Source: Centrapalus pauciflorus (taxonomy: Eukaryota > Streptophyta > Magnoliopsida > Asterales > Asteraceae). Taken from it: DNA of 64,000 nucleotides. The stretch covers positions 212,501 to 276,500 of the forward strand of contig JAANYP010004319.1 in NCBI GenBank assembly GCA_020465985.1, in the 5' to 3' direction. Shown here one piece after another: positions 59,902 to 64,000 of this stretch; the first letter of the stretch is position 1, and each line of letters starts with the position of its first letter. The notes under the pieces are model-generated. The model was given only the letters and a program-made list of their open reading frames with translations, ran no database searches and was not told the DNA's origin. The position numbers were made by a program, and so were the translations under genes.

Positions 59902-61453
59902 AATAAACATATATAATTATATATGGATACATAAAATCAAAATATATAACACTTAATGCAATTTTTCACAAACAAGATTTAAACATAAAATCATTTTATA
60001 ATTCAAAATCATAACAACATACAATTGCAATAATAATACAACAATAATAGCCATCATAATATTCAAAATGAGTTTTAGTCTCATATGAAATTTAGACATT
60101 AAAAAATTAAAACATTCAATAAAAAACTTAAATGAAGAAATGTAACGAAGGAAAAATATTTATAAATTTTAAAATTATAAAACTTCAGTTCGGTTTGATT
60201 TTTTCCGGTTTATTGACCTCCAAACCGAAACCAAACCGAAATTTTTGGTTTTTTAAAATTTAAAGTCCAAACAGTTTGGTTTTTTGTTCCGGTTTTTTGA
60301 TTTTTTTTTTGTTTCAGATTGGTTTTTGATTTTTTTGCACACTCCTAATTTTGATATGTCTTATTTTCATGCATAGCCTTATAGGGGTATGATAGGAGCG
60401 ACCATTTAAGCGTAACATGACAACGTGAAACTCAATTTATTTTCTATAAGATGTCACGAAAATATAATGAACACATTATGCTATATTTGTATTATTTTTT
60501 GGATACTTATTACAACAATATTTACATTATTTATTTATGTGATAAATAAATGAATAATAATAAATAATTATGATCTAATTATAGATAATTAGTCTTTTAT
60601 TTATTTTATTTATAATATTGTTCATTTATTTATCAAATAAATAAATAATGCAAATATTGTTGAACTAAGTATCCAAAAAAGAATACAAATGTAGCATAAT
60701 GTGTTCATTATATTTTTATGTCATCTTATACAAAATGATGTGAGTTTCACGTTTTCATGTTACACTTAAATGGTCGACCCTTTCATACCTATAAAACCCG
60801 GCTATGCATGAAATATTACACATCAAAATAATCTTCATTTTTTAATGTCTACAAAAAACATTTTTTTTTTATCTCTTTTACAGAAACACATTGCATTTGA
60901 TTTATTTTAACAAAATTTAAACAAAAAAATTGGATTATGAACTGATTTGATTGTATTTCGATTTTCATAAATTTAGTTGCTTTAAAGTAATGATTAGTTA
61001 AAGATAAAGGAAAATTTAAATTAATATATTTTTTATTATTGGTAAATAGTTAAAAGTCGTTGCTATTATTAGTAAAAATATAAAACGCTGTTGCTATTAT
61101 TGGTAAAAAGATAAAAGTTGTTGGTATTAATGGATGGTAATCTGCTATAGCAGGTTTCCAGGACAAAAGTTGGTATAATCGGTAAAACGTACAAAAGTTG
61201 TTGCTATTAATGATAAAACCAAAATAATGTGGGTATAAACGGTAAAACTACAAAAAGTTGTTGTTATTTTTGGCATATAACCCAATATAATAATTACAAA
61301 ATTGATAGAGTTTGTTTAATTTTATTTAATTATTATTAAATTAATCATAATAAAATTGTATAGATCTGATTTTCTTTAAAATTTAAATAAATTTAATAAA
61401 TGAATTGGCAAAAAGAGAGGGTGGCATATGACAAACACACACACAGACACACA

Positions 61454-61455
<2 letters not shown>

Positions 61456-61518
<63 letters not shown>
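61456..61518. repeat. (TA)n microsatellite
   Basis: A TA run preceded by CACACACACAGACACACACG. A short tail with TTCCAGCAACCAGCTC follows. No bounded element was recognised on its right side beyond a relic of the AGCT-rich MITE. Confidence 0.9.
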
Positions 61519-61526
<8 letters not shown>

Positions 61527-61559
61527 ATGTATATATGTTTATAAAGGTTCCAGCAACCA

Positions 61560-62940
61560 GCTCTAGGCCTCTAACTATAAGCTCTAACTAAAAGATTTAA
61601 CTTCAGCTAAAAACTAATTTTGCCAAACACACCCAAAAATTTATTAGTTTTCCCATTCCAAATTTAATGTCTATCTTTCTTTATTAGTTTGTCCCAATAA
61701 TTGTTCTCTTTATAAATAGTTGGTTATCTGAGGATAAAAGAGCATATGTTATAAGAAAGGATTTGTATACAACAAAAATTTATCATTCACTATAACTTTA
61801 TATAAAATGATTATCCTATCCTTACTAACATTTTTGCGATTTTTACGTTTTACCTCCTCTATACAATGATATGATAGTTATTTTATATGTAACTGTTTGT
61901 GTGTACAAATCAACTTCCTTACGTTATTGGGCTCTTTTTTATTCTTATCTATAAGCATTGGTCAAGACGCTCCATCTCTTTAATTGAGCTTGAGGCACGA
62001 AATCGATCTTTTTATGTTTTAAATATTATCACAACTATAAGTTAGATCAATTGTTTCATTAAAAATTAATGTACCTTAATTGTATAACACAATAACTCAA
62101 AAGTTGTAATTTAATCGATCAAAAAACACTATTCTTGTGCAGAAAATTTGACTATATTTCATAATACAAATTATTTGGTCCTTCAAATTAGGCCTGATCA
62201 TGTTGACAATTAGTAATCTCAATTTTGAACCGTAATTAGGTAACTAGTGAAATCTCTCATTTGGTTCAATGTTTTTTTTATAGGGGTGACAATTTCAGCT
62301 CATTCAAGCAAACGGGTCACAGGTTGACGAACAAAAGTCATAAATTTTACATAAATTTGAATTTTTTCTTCAAAAAACAATTTGTTTAATACACTTTTTT
62401 AAAAGTTTTTTTTTTGATAAAAAATTATGATCTATCTTAGTTTCTTATTTAACCGTCTCGCCCGTTAGGTCAAAATGGCCACCCCTAGACCCTAGTTTTT
62501 TAGTAGTTTTTTTTAATGATTTATGACTTAATTAATTTAACGATATAAATTATTTAGATGATGATTTGAACTATAAATAAGTTTTCCCAAACATCATATT
62601 AATAATTTGATGATGTGCTAATATTAGATCTTTTTAATCTGAAAATAAGAGACCAAAACAAAATTTGAATTAATATCGCGTTTTAAAGACAAAAAATGTA
62701 AAAATGGTCTTATGTGACATAAATAATTTTTGTGTGCAATTCAATTATTACTCAAAATATTTGGGCTTTTGATTATGACGAATGGATTTGAAAAATAAAA
62801 ACAACAAAATTATCAACCAAACCTATGGGAACTACGTGTATGACTTGTCATACTTATTCTAGGTCGGTTTGTTGTTTACTTATTTTTCATTTCTTATAGA
62901 TTGATTAATAATAATGAAATCCCCAATACCTGAAATATTT
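61560..62940. other. AT-rich stretch, no gene seen
   Basis: The start (61546–61640) is a fragment of the MITE type at 15551–15944 (AGCTCTAACTAAAAG, TTTTGCCAAACACACC). The rest is AT-rich without a supported frame. Confidence 0.4.
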
Positions 62941-62951
62941 ATCTATATATA

Positions 62952-63240
62952 TCTATTCTATGTATACTATTAAAAGAGTAACTAAATGCCACATGACATG
63001 CTCTCATTTAATTTGTCACATGTCGCTTTCTCCTTTTGACACGTCATTTACTGATTTTATTTTTAAATTTTAAAACAAATCAAATCCATGTAAATTTAAT
63101 ATGGGTTAATTTAATAACTAACTAACTAAAATTAAGCAAACTTTATTATTCATATTATATAATTATTATATTATACATATATATAGATGTTAATTTCTAA
63201 AAGTAACTCATGTAATACATGGGTAATAACCTATATATAA
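62952..63240 (+). mobile_element. Helitron-like element with degraded 3' end
   Basis: The start TCTATTCTATGTATACTATT, with AAAAGAGTAACTAAATGCC and ACATGACATG, is a close match to the minus-strand copy at 14968–15263. The right part contains GTAATACATGGGTAATAACC but not a clean CTAG end. A further start-like CTATATATAATAAAAGAG follows at about 63230, so a second fragment may abut it. Confidence 0.5.
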
Positions 63241-63434
63241 TAAAAGAGAGCACAAATTGTCACGTGACATCATCATATATTATTAATTAAAAATTACCCA
63301 CATAATACATGAGTTCATAAAGTAGTCATATGATAAAATTGTCACAAAAAGATAATATAAAATATAGATAGTTCGTTCTTACTGGGAACAAATGTGTAGA
63401 TTTAGTAGGAGAATTAGGGAGTTTGTCTCTTCTT

Positions 63435-64000
63435 GGGATGAGCATTTGGACCAAATCGGTCCGGACCCGAAAAAACCTAAAACCGAAATTAGTGAAATAA
63501 GAAAACCGAAAACCGGCTCAATGTTTTAGGGGTTTGCTCCGGTCCGGTTTTTCTGTTCTCAGACCGGTTGGAACGGATAAAAGTATTATAGATGTTTTAT
63601 TGTTTTGTTTATTTTTCTTCCTCAACTCTTTCTCTTTGTGAAATTATCAAGTTTATCACATTTTTTTGAACAAAATAAAATATCAAACATACCTTACTTA
63701 TATTAAGTTCTTACTTATATTAAATTCTCCATATTTTACCTCTATAGTATTATAACAAAAAATATTTACATCGTTAAAAAACTTTTACATGATTATATAT
63801 TTACGAAAGAGCTCAATATCTATTACATATATTTTTTATAGATTTAGAAATAATATTAAAAAATGTTGTTTCTTTTTGAACTACAAAAAATAATAATATA
63901 ACATAAACTTTAAGATTGATAACATAAAGTTTAAATTCCGGTTTGGGCTGGGTTAAAATCCGTAAACTGGTGGACCGAACTCGGAAAACCAAAAACCGAA
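63435..64000. mobile_element. hAT-like element cut by the window edge
   Basis: It begins near TTGGGATGAGCATTTGGACC and contains GGTCCGGACC, AAACCGAAA and CGGTCCGGTTTT words. The inverted counterpart (GGTGGACCGAACTCGG, CCAAAAACCGAA) appears in the last 60 bases. The right end lies outside the window. Confidence 0.45.

Overview
This is a 64-kb window of nuclear DNA from a flowering plant, almost certainly a eudicot. The genes have GT–AG introns and dispersed exons, the base composition is very AT-rich, and every protein I recognise has its closest remembered relatives in dicots (PS1, an At2g16250-type receptor kinase, a plant CNNM/MGR protein). I cannot fix the family or species from sequence alone. 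No bacterial or organellar block is present.

Five intact protein-coding genes could be assembled exon by exon with consistent phases. (1) 3489–8531 (−): a CNNM/DUF21-CBS protein of the plant magnesium-release type, 12 exons. (2) 23037–24372 (+): an SAM-dependent carboxyl-methyltransferase-fold protein, 2 exons. (3) 24520–26362 (−), tail to tail with gene 2: a small chloroplast protein with a twin-arginine thylakoid-lumen signal, 6 exons. (4) 29480–32899 (+): an FHA–PIN protein of the PS1 (Parallel Spindle 1) family, 5 exons, with a tandemly repeated acidic linker. (5) 34671–38080 (−): an LRR receptor-like protein whose kinase domain lacks catalytic motifs, 4 exons. They do not form a pathway; they are ordinary single-copy-looking neighbours.

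The rest is transposon-derived. From 1 to 3 kb there is a Helitron, a decayed Ty3/gypsy gag fragment and an inverted-repeat element rich in CTCGAG-like words. From 9 to 15 kb lie a hAT element with a perfect 8-bp target duplication, Helitrons with nested foldback elements, an A–B–A'–B duplication, a LINE tail and a second hAT. From 15 to 29 kb there are Tourist-like MITEs (one nested in another), a Helitron, a microsatellite-bounded element and a hAT ending 183 bp upstream of the PS1 start codon.

The last 25 kb (about 39–64 kb) has no intact gene and is a densely nested transposon cluster. It contains a SINE split by two hAT elements, a MULE that carries a decayed ribosomal protein L18a fragment and is itself split by a second long-armed MULE, a third MULE only 12 bp further on, and a run of short elements each lying exactly between (TA)n microsatellites. 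It also contains a foldback MULE with arms of roughly 690 bp that holds a hAT, which in turn holds one of the (TA)n elements. Many element boundaries are supported by target-site duplications that I could read directly.
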